Under the pieces are notes generated by a model, which did no database searches, was not told where the DNA came from, and was given only the letters and a program-made list of their open reading frames with translations. DNA of 32,232 nt, from contig CALWXY010000062.1 in assembly GCA_944385595.1 (NCBI GenBank), positions 1-32,232 of the forward strand. The letters are read 5' to 3'. The position numbers and the translations under genes were made by a program. This DNA is from an uncultured Oscillospiraceae bacterium (GTDB lineage Bacteria > Bacillota > Clostridia > Oscillospirales > Oscillospiraceae). This document shows positions 1 to 6,246 of this stretch, piece after piece (within the stretch, counting starts at the first letter, position 1; each line of letters starts with the position of its first letter).

Positions 1-7
1 TCGCCCC

Positions 8-45
8 AAAAATCGACTAGCTTCGCCAGAAGCTGGTCGATTTTT
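8..45. terminator. Bidirectional hairpin, terminator-like
   Basis: Arms of 17 bases (8-24 and 29-45) pair around a GCCA loop with one G-T wobble. They are flanked by A5 on the left and T5 on the right, so the hairpin could terminate transcription from either side. The gene it would serve lies left of the window. A partial second copy of the right arm (GGTCGATTTTT) recurs at about 86-96. Confidence 0.55.
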
Positions 46-50
46 CCTTA

Positions 51-268
51 TTCACTCTTCACTATTCACTCTTCACTGACCTGATGGGTCGATTTTTGGA
101 AGTGAATAGTGAATAACGAATAGTGAAAAAGTGTGGTGTGCCGCTGCGCGGCACGGATTAAATGGCGGCTGGCCCTGCGGGCTTGTCGCTTTTTTCATTT
201 TTCACCGATTTGCCTCGCCGTCTCCCGGCAGTGAATAGTGAAGAGTGAAAAGTGAATAGTGAATAGTT
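51..268. repeat. Dispersed GTGAATAGT/GTGAAGAGT short-repeat cluster
   Basis: Nine-base units close to GTGAATAGT or GTGAAGAGT occur in clusters at 51-77 (as TTCACTCTTCACTATTCACT), 102-127 and 231-268. The first cluster is inverted relative to the other two, so 51-77 could pair with 102-127. A separate small hairpin lies at 138-154 (GTGCCGC, loop TGC, GCGGCAC). In some frames the units translate as YSLFT/IHFSLFT-type peptides, which look like meaningless translations of the repeat. I see no spacers, so this is not a CRISPR array. It is best described as intergenic repetitive DNA. Confidence 0.6.
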
Positions 269-343
269 TGGGATGCGGCAAGGCGGCTCGCCGGTCACGA
301 GCAGGCTCAGTATCACCGGATGCTCCGGGCAATTTCTGTACAA
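158..343 (-). CDS. Doubtful short leftward ORF behind a good promoter and ribosome site
   Basis: A 61-codon frame begins at TTG (343), six bases downstream of AGGAGG. It lies behind a well-formed minus-strand promoter (382-410). The first 22 residues look non-repetitive, but the frame then runs through the GTGAATAGT repeat units and ends in low-complexity basic sequence. No family is recognised. It could be the stump of a phage gene that once lay opposite the repressor and lost its 3' part to the repeats, or a leader peptide, or chance. A second overlapping frame (195-455) carries a similar repeat-derived tail and I regard it as a shadow. Confidence 0.25.
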   Translation of the reverse strand: MYRNCPEHPVILSLLVTGEPPCRIPNYSLFTFHSSLFTAGRRRGKSVKNEKSDKPAGPAAI

Positions 344-354
344 GCTCCGCCTCC

Positions 355-433
355 TTTATGATTTTTCGTAATTTCATCTTCATATTACACGCAAATTCAT
401 AATTTGTCAACGCTAATTTATGATTTTTCGTAA
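355..433. repeat. 17-base direct repeat flanking the leftward promoter
   Basis: The 17-base word TTTATGATTTTTCGTAA occurs exactly at 355-371 and again at 417-433, 62 bases apart. The copies bracket the leftward promoter (382-410). The second copy also ends just upstream of the rightward -35 box. Position and exactness suggest paired binding sites for a regulator, or the remains of a duplication. Confidence 0.5.
382..410 (-). promoter_or_regulatory. Leftward sigma-A promoter
   Basis: Read on the minus strand: TTGACA (405-410), a 17-base spacer, then TAATAT (382-387). This is a near-consensus vegetative promoter. It points away from the repressor gene, as in a lysogeny switch. The -35 box belongs to an inverted repeat TTGTCAA(C)/(G)TTGACAA whose other arm is the rightward -35 box at 442-447. 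Confidence 0.65.
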
Positions 434-441
434 AAATTCTG

Positions 442-469
442 TTGACAATCGGCAAAGCTATGATATCAT
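442..469 (+). promoter_or_regulatory. Rightward promoter of the repressor gene
   Basis: TTGACA (442-447), a 16-base spacer and TATCAT (464-469) form a plausible vegetative promoter 20 bases before the repressor start codon. The -10 box lies inside one of two TGATATCA palindromes, so repression by a protein bound there would be direct. Confidence 0.55.
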
Positions 470-490
470 CAAATCAAAGGGGTGATATCA
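461..490. promoter_or_regulatory. Paired TGATATCA operators
   Basis: The perfect 8-base palindrome TGATATCA occurs at 461-468 and 483-490. The copies are 22 bases apart, about two helical turns, on the same DNA face. One overlaps the -10 box and the other overlaps the start codon region of the S24 repressor. This is the layout expected of autoregulatory repressor operators. Binding is inferred. Confidence 0.5.
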
Positions 491-1227
491 TGTTCGGCTC
501 AAGACTGAAAGCGCTGCTCGACGAGCGCGGCATAAAACCCAGGGATTTCGCCCGCCGCGTCGGCATCCACGAGCAAACTCTCTACAGCCTCATCGACAGG
601 GACGGCAACAAAATCGACCTCGACGCGCTCCGCCGCGTCTCACACGAGCTCGACATCCCCATCCCCATCCTCTGCGGCGAGGACGGCGACGGGCAGCTCA
701 GCCTGCGCGAGTACGATATGCTGAACAAATTCCGCGCTCTCGACGAACACGGCAGGCGTCTCGCCGAGCTGGTCGTCGACGCCGAGCTCAGCCGCGTCTC
801 CGCCGAAAGCGAGCCGGAAAGCGCGAAAACCAAAATCATCCCCCTCTACGCGACGCCCGCCGCCGCGGGCTACGCAAACCCCGCCCTCGGCGAGGATTAC
901 GAGGACTACGCCGTCCCAGCCGACAGCCGCGCCGATTTCGCCGCCCGCATCAGCGGCGACAGTATGGAGCCCTTCATCGAGGACGGCAGCATAGTCCTCG
1001 TCAGCCGCAGCCAGCCCATCAGCGTCGGCGACGTCGGCCTCTTCTTCGTCGACGGCGATATCAAGTGCAAGCAGTACTGCGAGGACAGCTTCGGCAACGT
1101 CTACCTCTTCTCCCTCAACCGCGCGCGGGCCGACGCCGACACCACCATCCCCGCCAGCAGCGGCATAACCGTGTTCTGCTTCGGCAGGGTGCTGCTCCCG
1201 AAGCGCCCGCCGCTCCCGGACGTATGA
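490..1227 (+). CDS. S24-type (LexA/CI-like) phage repressor
   Basis: The 245-residue protein has an N-terminal Xre/CI helix-turn-helix (about residues 5-60) and a C-terminal S24 self-cleaving peptidase domain (about 115-240). A likely cleavage site Ala126-Gly127 lies in TPAAAGYANP. The catalytic serine is Ser158 in GDSMEP, and the lysine is probably Lys192 or Lys194. In this family, RecA-stimulated self-cleavage after DNA damage relieves repression. I chose ATG 490 because AAAGGGG lies just upstream; a longer frame from 442 would overlap the promoter. It converges on the tail operon and is separated from it by a shared hairpin. The two TGATATCA sites suggest autoregulation. Whether it controls the structural operon 12 kb away cannot be seen. 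Confidence 0.88.
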   Translation: MFGSRLKALLDERGIKPRDFARRVGIHEQTLYSLIDRDGNKIDLDALRRVSHELDIPIPILCGEDGDGQLSLREYDMLNKFRALDEHGRRLAELVVDAELSRVSAESEPESAKTKIIPLYATPAAAGYANPALGEDYEDYAVPADSRADFAARISGDSMEPFIEDGSIVLVSRSQPISVGDVGLFFVDGDIKCKQYCEDSFGNVYLFSLNRARADADTTIPASSGITVFCFGRVLLPKRPPLPDV

Positions 1228-1234
1228 TAGAATG

Positions 1235-1273
1235 AAAAAAGCGCCTGAGATGGCAAGCCATCTCAGGCGCTTT
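1235..1273. terminator. Bidirectional terminator between repressor and tail operon
   Basis: A perfect 14-base stem (1241-1254 with 1257-1270) closes on an AA loop. A6 lies to the left and TTTCTTT to the right. It sits between the convergent stops of the repressor and the YmfQ-like gene and can end both transcripts. Confidence 0.85.
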
Positions 1274-1275
1274 CT

Positions 1276-1860
1276 TTATGTCGATATCTTTTTCGTGAAA
1301 TCGTAGGCCTCGAACTCCCACCAGCTCAGCTCGAGGGCGTCCAGCTCGCCCCAGGTCAGCCCGGCGGACTCGATGTCGTTCCAGCTTGGGTACAGGAAGA
1401 AGTAGCTGACGTTCAGATGACAGGGCAGTATGTCCTCTATGCGCTTCGACAGCTCCGCAAAGTCGGGCGGCACGCCGCGCACATCCTCGAAGTGCACCAG
1501 CACCGTCATCGGCTCCGCGCTCTCCTCCGCCACGGCGGTGAAGCCGGAGCCGGAGAGCGTGTCGTTCAGCGCCGCCTGGGTGAAGCTGCGCCCGTCGATC
1601 CGCATCAGCGCCGCTATGGCGAGGCGTCTGCCGTCCGCGTCGCTGCGGAGCGGGCGGTAGGGGAACAGCTCCTCCCAGGCCGTGAGGCCGTCGTCCTGCG
1701 CCGTCGCGAGCAGCATCTCGCGCAGCGCCGTCTCGGCGCTGTCGAAGCTGAGGTCGAGCACCTCGCCCACGACGTTCAGCTCCTCGCCGGAGCGCCCTCC
1801 GTCGAGCCGGTAGACTCCGAGGGGTCTCAGCAGCTCGCGCATGTTGTCGGCGTAGCCCAT
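1276..1860 (-). CDS. YmfQ-like (DUF2313) phage tail protein
   Basis: The 194-residue protein starts MGYADNMRELLRPLGVY, matching the DUF2313/YmfQ family (Mu gp48-like). These proteins follow baseplate J in contractile phages and help join baseplate to tail fibres. Conserved parts visible are the N-terminal amphipathic segment, the central helical region and the ELF(P)YRPL-type motif. It is the last gene of the operon: its stop abuts the terminator at 1235-1273. It starts one base after the J stop, so the two are translationally coupled. In ordinary phages a fibre gene would follow; none does here. Confidence 0.75.
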   Translation of the reverse strand: MGYADNMRELLRPLGVYRLDGGRSGEELNVVGEVLDLSFDSAETALREMLLATAQDDGLTAWEELFPYRPLRSDADGRRLAIAALMRIDGRSFTQAALNDTLSGSGFTAVAEESAEPMTVLVHFEDVRGVPPDFAELSKRIEDILPCHLNVSYFFLYPSWNDIESAGLTWGELDALELSWWEFEAYDFTKKIST

Positions 1861-1861
1861 A

Positions 1862-2911
1862 CTAAGCCCCCATTTCCGTTATCGTGAGCGTGCCGAGCGT
1901 CGGCAGCACGCCGTCCTGCGCGGCTATGTCCGCCGCCGGGGCGGTGATGCGGTAGTTCGTCACGCCCTCGGCTGAGAACAGCGCGCGGCCTATCTCCGCG
2001 AGCAGCACCGGCCTGCCCAGCATGGCGCCGGTGAACATCTCATACAGCGCGGCCTCGGCGGCCGCCTTCGCGCTCTCGAAATCCCCGCTCTCTATCTGGA
2101 CGCTCACATTCGTCTGGCTCAGCTGCGGGGCGCTCACCTCTATGTCGACGCATATCTCGCGCTGCGACTGCAGGCGCAGCTCCACCTCGCTCACCGTGGC
2201 GCTGTCGGGCGTGCCGCTCTCGGCGGCTATCACGACGTCCACGGTGCCGACGCCGCGGCGCTTCGGCAGCACCTGCACGGCGAAAACGCCGGGCACCGCC
2301 AGCGCCTGCGCCTCGTAGTAGGCGATGTTCGCGCCGTTCGGCAGGCTGCTGTAGCTGTCGAGTATCCTCGCGCGGAGGCTCTCGTCGTCCTCGCCGGCGC
2401 TGCCGCCGGTGAACGGCTCCGGGTTCTGACAGCCCGTGACGCCCACCGGCGGGTACGGCATGTAGCAGATGGCCAGCGCCGGGGCGTTGCCGCTCTCGCC
2501 GCCGCTCACCGCCTCGGCGGGCAGGTCGCAGTAGAGCGCCCCCGCCTCTATCGCGCCCGCCTCGGTCACGGCAAACTCAGTGCCCGCCGCATCCGTGCAG
2601 ATGACGCCCGCCTCTATCGCGACGGGCGAGTCATGCGCCTCGTCCACGAAAAAGCGCAGAGTGCCCATGGCCTTCGTCGCGCCGCCGCGCTCAAGGCCGC
2701 GTATTCCGGCGTGCAGGTCGAGATACTCGCCCTGCGCCGTCTGCGGAAAGGCCTGCCTGCGCGAGAACTCAAGCTGGTTCTCAAGCGCGAGCACCTGTGC
2801 CGCAAAGGCGTAGAACCTCAGCGACATGTCCCCGCCCGGACGCAGCACCAGCGAGCAGCGGCTCTCGTATTCCTTCGCCATCTCGGCGTAGATCTCGTCT
2901 ATGGTTCTCAT
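1862..2911 (-). CDS. Baseplate protein J (gp47 family)
   Basis: The 349-residue protein belongs to the baseplate J/gp47 family, the wedge component that links tail tube and sheath to the outer baseplate. Supporting features are the N-terminal helix (RTIDEIYAEMAKEYE), a QAFPQTAQGEYLDLHA segment, the central GGSAGEDDESLRARILDSY motif typical of J proteins, and a C-terminal PVLLAEIGRALFSAEGVTNY segment. I chose ATG 2911, five bases after GAGGTG; the longer frame would begin at a TTG inside the upstream gene's stop region. Length is normal for the family, and nothing suggests decay. Confidence 0.85.
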   Translation of the reverse strand: MRTIDEIYAEMAKEYESRCSLVLRPGGDMSLRFYAFAAQVLALENQLEFSRRQAFPQTAQGEYLDLHAGIRGLERGGATKAMGTLRFFVDEAHDSPVAIEAGVICTDAAGTEFAVTEAGAIEAGALYCDLPAEAVSGGESGNAPALAICYMPYPPVGVTGCQNPEPFTGGSAGEDDESLRARILDSYSSLPNGANIAYYEAQALAVPGVFAVQVLPKRRGVGTVDVVIAAESGTPDSATVSEVELRLQSQREICVDIEVSAPQLSQTNVSVQIESGDFESAKAAAEAALYEMFTGAMLGRPVLLAEIGRALFSAEGVTNYRITAPAADIAAQDGVLPTLGTLTITEMGA

Positions 2912-2919
2912 TGCACACC

Positions 2920-3261
2920 TCAAATCACAGTCGTAATGTTCAGGCTGTCGCCACCGGCGGTGAGGCTCAGCTCAAGGCGCAGGCCGTCCTCGGTCTCGCT
3001 GAGCTGCAAATCCTCGAGGACGACGTCCTCGCCCTCAAGCGCCTCGGCCACGAACTGCCTCGCGCTGCCCTCGCGCTCGCTGGGGCGCATGGAGCTGAGC
3101 GTGTAGAGCCTGCTGCCGTAGTCCGGCAGCACCGCAAGTCCACCGCGACGCGCCGCGAGGCGCAGCATCAGGCGCTGGGCCAGCTCCTCCGAGCCGGTGA
3201 CGCTCTCAAGGTCGTGATATTTTCCGGCGGTGTAGTCGCCGTCAACAAGCTTCAGCTCCAT
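2920..3261 (-). CDS. gp25/GPW-like baseplate wedge protein
   Basis: The 113-residue protein matches the size, position and pattern of gp25/GPW or DUF2634/XkdS-type wedge proteins. It has an early acidic segment, RLMLRLAARRGGLAVLPDYGSRLY (residues ~30-53), and a C-terminal beta-rich portion ending in TVI. It lies between spike V and J, exactly where the wedge gene sits in P2- and PBSX-type baseplates. Its ATG overlaps the V stop by one base (TGATG). The precise subfamily is uncertain, but the wedge role is well supported by order. Confidence 0.65.
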   Translation of the reverse strand: MELKLVDGDYTAGKYHDLESVTGSEELAQRLMLRLAARRGGLAVLPDYGSRLYTLSSMRPSEREGSARQFVAEALEGEDVVLEDLQLSETEDGLRLELSLTAGGDSLNITTVI

Positions 3262-3686
3262 CAGAGCACACCCCCGTTCGGCTCGTATTTCTCGCCGTTC
3301 ACATAGAGGCTGCCCTCTATGCGGACGGTGCCGTTCAGCCCTATCTGCCCGCCGGTTATGCTTATGCTGCCGTCGGCGTTTATGGTGCAGCTCCCGCCGG
3401 TGATGGTGCAGCTCGAGCCGGCTATCTTCACCTGCTCCGGCACGCCGCCGTCGCGCTGGGCAATCACGCCCGCGACGATGGCCTCGCCCTCGTCCGTCGT
3501 GAGCAGCAGCACCCTGTCGCCCAGCCTCAGGCCGGAGGAAAAGCCCGCCGGCGAGGCCAGTGTGAGCGAGCGCTTCTCGCTCTCGGTCAGCACGGCGACG
3601 GACGCCCCGCCTATGCTGACGGTGCCGGTCTCGGCGCGCACCGGCGCGGAGCCGCCGCCGAACTTCATTTTCTCAGAAATCCACAT
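3261..3686 (-). CDS. Baseplate spike / gpV-like protein
   Basis: The 141-residue protein has an N-terminal OB-fold-like domain (about residues 15-85) followed by a run of short repeats. These are SSCTITGG, SCTINADG, SISITGGQ and IGLNGTVRIEG, typical of the trimeric beta-helix needle of gpV/Mu gp45 spikes. The protein is expected to tip the tail tube and pierce the target envelope. The start ATG 3686 follows GGAGGAG by seven bases. The needle is short, as in reduced or defective Firmicute phages, and no HxH metal apex motif is visible. Confidence 0.75.
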   Translation of the reverse strand: MWISEKMKFGGGSAPVRAETGTVSIGGASVAVLTESEKRSLTLASPAGFSSGLRLGDRVLLLTTDEGEAIVAGVIAQRDGGVPEQVKIAGSSCTITGGSCTINADGSISITGGQIGLNGTVRIEGSLYVNGEKYEPNGGVL

Positions 3687-3690
3687 GTAC

Positions 3691-4590
3691 TCACTCCTCC
3701 TTTATGAGCCGCAGCACGGTCTCGCCGGATTCGGCGTCCGCCGTGCAGCGGCTCTCGGCCACGAGATAGCGCCCGCCGCCGCCCAGCGGGGTCGACGGCA
3801 GCAGCACAATGTCGCCCGCGAATGCCGGGAACATCAGCGGCAGCGTCAGCTCCGTGACGTCCATCTCCCGCTCCGACTGCGCTATCTGGTACTCGCCGGT
3901 GTAGCGCATCGAGTCGTAGAGCGTGTAGCGCGGGACGTTCACCACCCGCCTGCACAGGCAGCCCAGCTCTATGGCCTCCGGGTTCTCGACCACGGTGGAT
4001 ATGCCCGCCGGGTTGTTCTTCACCAGCACATGCGAGAACACCCCGCTGCGCCGCCTGATCTCGCGCTGGCGGACGACGGCGGCGGAGCCGAGGTCTATCT
4101 CGCCGCCCCGCTCGCCGGTGAGTATCAGCCTGCCGCGCCTGTCGAAGCGCGGCTCCACGCCGCCGCCGAAAAAGCAGAAGTCGCGCAGCACCTTCCACTG
4201 GCTCGAGCCGGAGGATATGGGGAACCTGCCCCGGCAGCTCATGGCGCTGTAGCTGACCTCGCTTATCCGCCAGGGATAGACGTGCCGCTCCAGTATCAGG
4301 TCTATGCCGGGGTCCCAGTACTCGGCGCTCTCGGCCTCGTTGTCGAGCAGATACGCCGCCCGCCCGCGCCCGGAGAGGCGCGCCGTCGCGCCGGAGGCGT
4401 CGGCAGACAGCTCGTACTCGTCGACGACGCCGCGAAACACCGTCTCGCCCTCGTGGGTGCACAGCAGCTCGGAGGCGGCGGTAAGCGTCTCCGCGAGGCC
4501 GTCGACTATGGGGAAGCTCAGCTCAAAGGCGTCGCAGTCCCAGATGCTGTGCACTATGTCCCAGGCGAGCAGCACCGGCATGGCCGACAT
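3691..4590 (-). CDS. Tail hub protein (XkdQ / gpD-like)
   Basis: The 299-residue protein fits the XkdQ/late-control-D hub family, which forms the central ring between tube and spike. Clues are DAFELSFP near the N-terminus, FRGVVDEYEL around residue 50, an SSGSSQWKVLRDF segment near 130, and its place between the LysM protein and spike V. ATG 4590 is the first conventional start, but its AAAGGGG site is only three bases away. The frame is open upstream only to the in-frame TGA at 4636-4638. A CTG at 4621-4623, six bases after GGGGGG, would add LEAYIYDAKGN, which looks like authentic family sequence. I consider the CTG start likely (310 residues, 3691-4623). Confidence 0.75.
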   Translation of the reverse strand: MSAMPVLLAWDIVHSIWDCDAFELSFPIVDGLAETLTAASELLCTHEGETVFRGVVDEYELSADASGATARLSGRGRAAYLLDNEAESAEYWDPGIDLILERHVYPWRISEVSYSAMSCRGRFPISSGSSQWKVLRDFCFFGGGVEPRFDRRGRLILTGERGGEIDLGSAAVVRQREIRRRSGVFSHVLVKNNPAGISTVVENPEAIELGCLCRRVVNVPRYTLYDSMRYTGEYQIAQSEREMDVTELTLPLMFPAFAGDIVLLPSTPLGGGGRYLVAESRCTADAESGETVLRLIKEE

Positions 4591-4635
4591 GTTCCCCTTT
4601 GCGTCATATATGTAAGCCTCCAGAAAAATCCCCCC

Positions 4636-5181
4636 TCAGTAAATCCGCACGGTGTCGCCCGCCGTGAGGAGGTTGGGATTTTTAATCTGGGGATTCAGCT
4701 CCAGAAGCTTCTGCGCACCGCCGTAGGCGGCGGCCAGCGTCCAGAAGCTCTCGCCCGGCAGGAGGACGTGCCTGTTCGACTCCGGCTCGCCGTAGCCGTC
4801 GCGCCCGGCCTCGGTGACGTCGCCGTACTGGTCGAAGCTCTCCCAGAACTCGAAGCTGTAGGCGACGTAGTCCTCCGTCGGCACCTCGCGCAGGCTCAGC
4901 TCGACGAAATAGGCGTTGCTCTCCTGCCATATCGGGTGCACCAGCAGCCCCGGGCGGTTCTCGTAGAACACGGTCGCGAGGCGCGAGAACTCGTCGTAGG
5001 CCCCGTCGCCGACAAACTCGCCGCTGCCGCGCAGTATGCGGCAGCTCCTGCCCATGTTCTGCAGGACGTAGGCGCCGAAGGGCACCTTGCGGCAGACTAT
5101 GTCGCGCGAGAACAGCACCTCGTAGGTGTGCGGGTTGTGCGGCCAGATGTAGTTTTTATACCGCATAGGCGTCAGATTCAT
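4636..5181 (-). CDS. LysM-domain baseplate / tail protein (XkdP-like)
   Basis: The 181-residue protein has an N-terminal beta-rich domain (about 1-125) like the DNA-circularisation or XkdP proteins of PBSX-type phages. A C-terminal LysM domain follows (about 136-181) with LLPGESFWTLAAAY and PNLLTAGDTVRIY. LysM binds peptidoglycan-type glycans and often sits just before the hub gene in contractile systems. The ATG at 5181 follows GGGGGG by six bases. The usual neighbour upstream is the tape measure; here it is the 144-residue unknown protein. Confidence 0.75.
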   Translation of the reverse strand: MNLTPMRYKNYIWPHNPHTYEVLFSRDIVCRKVPFGAYVLQNMGRSCRILRGSGEFVGDGAYDEFSRLATVFYENRPGLLVHPIWQESNAYFVELSLREVPTEDYVAYSFEFWESFDQYGDVTEAGRDGYGEPESNRHVLLPGESFWTLAAAYGGAQKLLELNPQIKNPNLLTAGDTVRIY

Positions 5182-5192
5182 GGAAAGCCCCC

Positions 5193-5627
5193 CTAGTATT
5201 TCTCAAGCGGCGCGTCGTAGCGGCGGCTGTCGCGCCTGATGCGCTCGGAGTATTCCTCGAGCAGCCTCGCCCTCTCGCCCAGCGAGGCCGCGCCGCCCGC
5301 GGACGCGGCGCTTCCAGTCCGAGCTCCGCCGCCCTCCCCGAAGACGGCGCGCTCCCTCGCGGAGACGGCCTCGCCGCCCGCGAACACAGCCCCGCCCGGC
5401 TCGCGGCGCAGGCTCAGAAATTCGCGCGGCGCCGCGTCCGGCGAGTCCGCGCCGGACGCGCCCTTCAGCAGCGCGGAGGCGGCAAAGCCGCTCTCCGCAA
5501 AGCCCCAGCCCCCGGCGCGGCGGGCATCCGCAAAGTCCCCGCCCGCCGCCGGGGCCGACGCGAGCAGCGCCGCGAGTATCTCGCGCGACAGCTCAGTGAG
5601 CTCCGCGCGGCTCAGTTCAAGCTCCAT
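5193..5627 (-). CDS. Small unknown protein in the tape-measure position
   Basis: This 144-residue protein, rich in Ala, Gly, Ser and Arg, matches no family I recognise. The N-terminus (MELELSRAELTELSREIL) and C-terminus (GERARLLEEYSERIRRDSRRYDAP) look helical and charged. The middle is low-complexity, resembling a linker. It overlaps the preceding 77-residue gene by 11 bases and precedes the LysM protein. In contractile phages this slot holds a tape measure of several hundred residues or more. It may be a degenerate or miniature tape measure, a tail chaperone, or something new. I found no slippery site joining it to the previous frame. Confidence 0.6.
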   Translation of the reverse strand: MELELSRAELTELSREILAALLASAPAAGGDFADARRAGGWGFAESGFAASALLKGASGADSPDAAPREFLSLRREPGGAVFAGGEAVSARERAVFGEGGGARTGSAASAGGAASLGERARLLEEYSERIRRDSRRYDAPLEKY

Positions 5628-5850
5628 CAGCTCTGCCCTCCCTCAGCCTCTCAAAGCGCAGCCCGTCGAAGGCGGGGTTGAAGCTCGCCTCTCCCCCGCC
5701 CGACTGCTCCGAGAGCAAATGCAGCCCGCATTTGACGACCTCCGCGTCGCTCTGGCAGTAGGGCGCTATGCCCAGACGCCGCGCCACATACCAGCGCAGC
5801 TGCTCCAGAGCGTCGTCGGAGAGCGCCGCGAGCGCGGCGTTCAGTCTCAT
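5617..5850 (-). CDS. Small unknown tail protein (chaperone position)
   Basis: The 77-residue protein starts MRLNAALAALSDDALEQL. I chose ATG 5850 because it overlaps the tube-gene stop as ATGA; the longer frame to 5940 is arginine-rich shadow sequence. Its place directly after the tube gene is where XkdN-type tail assembly chaperones normally lie, but I see no convincing sequence match. Helical N-terminal half, with cysteines at about 32 and 41. Confidence 0.6.
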   Translation of the reverse strand: MRLNAALAALSDDALEQLRWYVARRLGIAPYCQSDAEVVKCGLHLLSEQSGGGEASFNPAFDGLRFERLREGRADGA

Positions 5851-6236
5851 GTCTCGGTCTCTATCCTGTGGCTGGCCGTGAGAGTCACCTTCTCGGCCAC
5901 CATGCGGCTGAGCTCGCCGGTCTCGGCGATCTCGCTCCACTGGCAGCCGGTGTAGACGACGCGGCGGTCAGGCTTCACTATGACCAGCGAGAAATCGCTG
6001 AGCGAGTAGAAGTCTATGCCGTCGGCCACGGCCTCGGCGGTGGCGTAGAGCCTCGTGAGCTCCAGCTTGTATGTGAGCTGGGTGGCTATGGTCGCGACCG
6101 GCTCGGACTCGCCGAAGGCCTCGACCACCTGCTCGGAGCGCTTTGCCGTCGCCTTGTAGCTCTGCACGACGGCTATTTTCTTGCCGTCGGCCTCAAGATA
6201 GATGTCGCTGCTTGTGGGAAAACCAACTGTACTCAT
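5847..6236 (-). CDS. Tail tube protein (XkdM-like)
   Basis: The 129-residue protein has the size and beta-strand pattern of contractile tail tube proteins. An N-terminal loop (MSTVGFPTSSDIYLEADGKK) is followed by VQSYKATAKRSEQVVEAFGE and a C-terminal VAEKVTLTASHRI. It directly follows the sheath gene, as in nearly all myovirus-type tails. The ATG at 6236 lies six bases after GGAGG. Tube subunits stack as hexameric rings forming the inner channel for DNA or effector passage. Confidence 0.75.
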   Translation of the reverse strand: MSTVGFPTSSDIYLEADGKKIAVVQSYKATAKRSEQVVEAFGESEPVATIATQLTYKLELTRLYATAEAVADGIDFYSLSDFSLVIVKPDRRVVYTGCQWSEIAETGELSRMVAEKVTLTASHRIETET

Positions 6237-6246
6237 GCTCCGCCTC

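Noticed and set aside
51..268. CRISPR array from the short repeats
   Set aside because: Units are nine bases, variable, in both orientations and have no unique spacers.
3319..5196. A 625-codon plus-strand open frame opposite the tail genes
   Set aside because: It is antisense to five coherent tail genes, has no family features, and is a by-product of GC-rich codon use.
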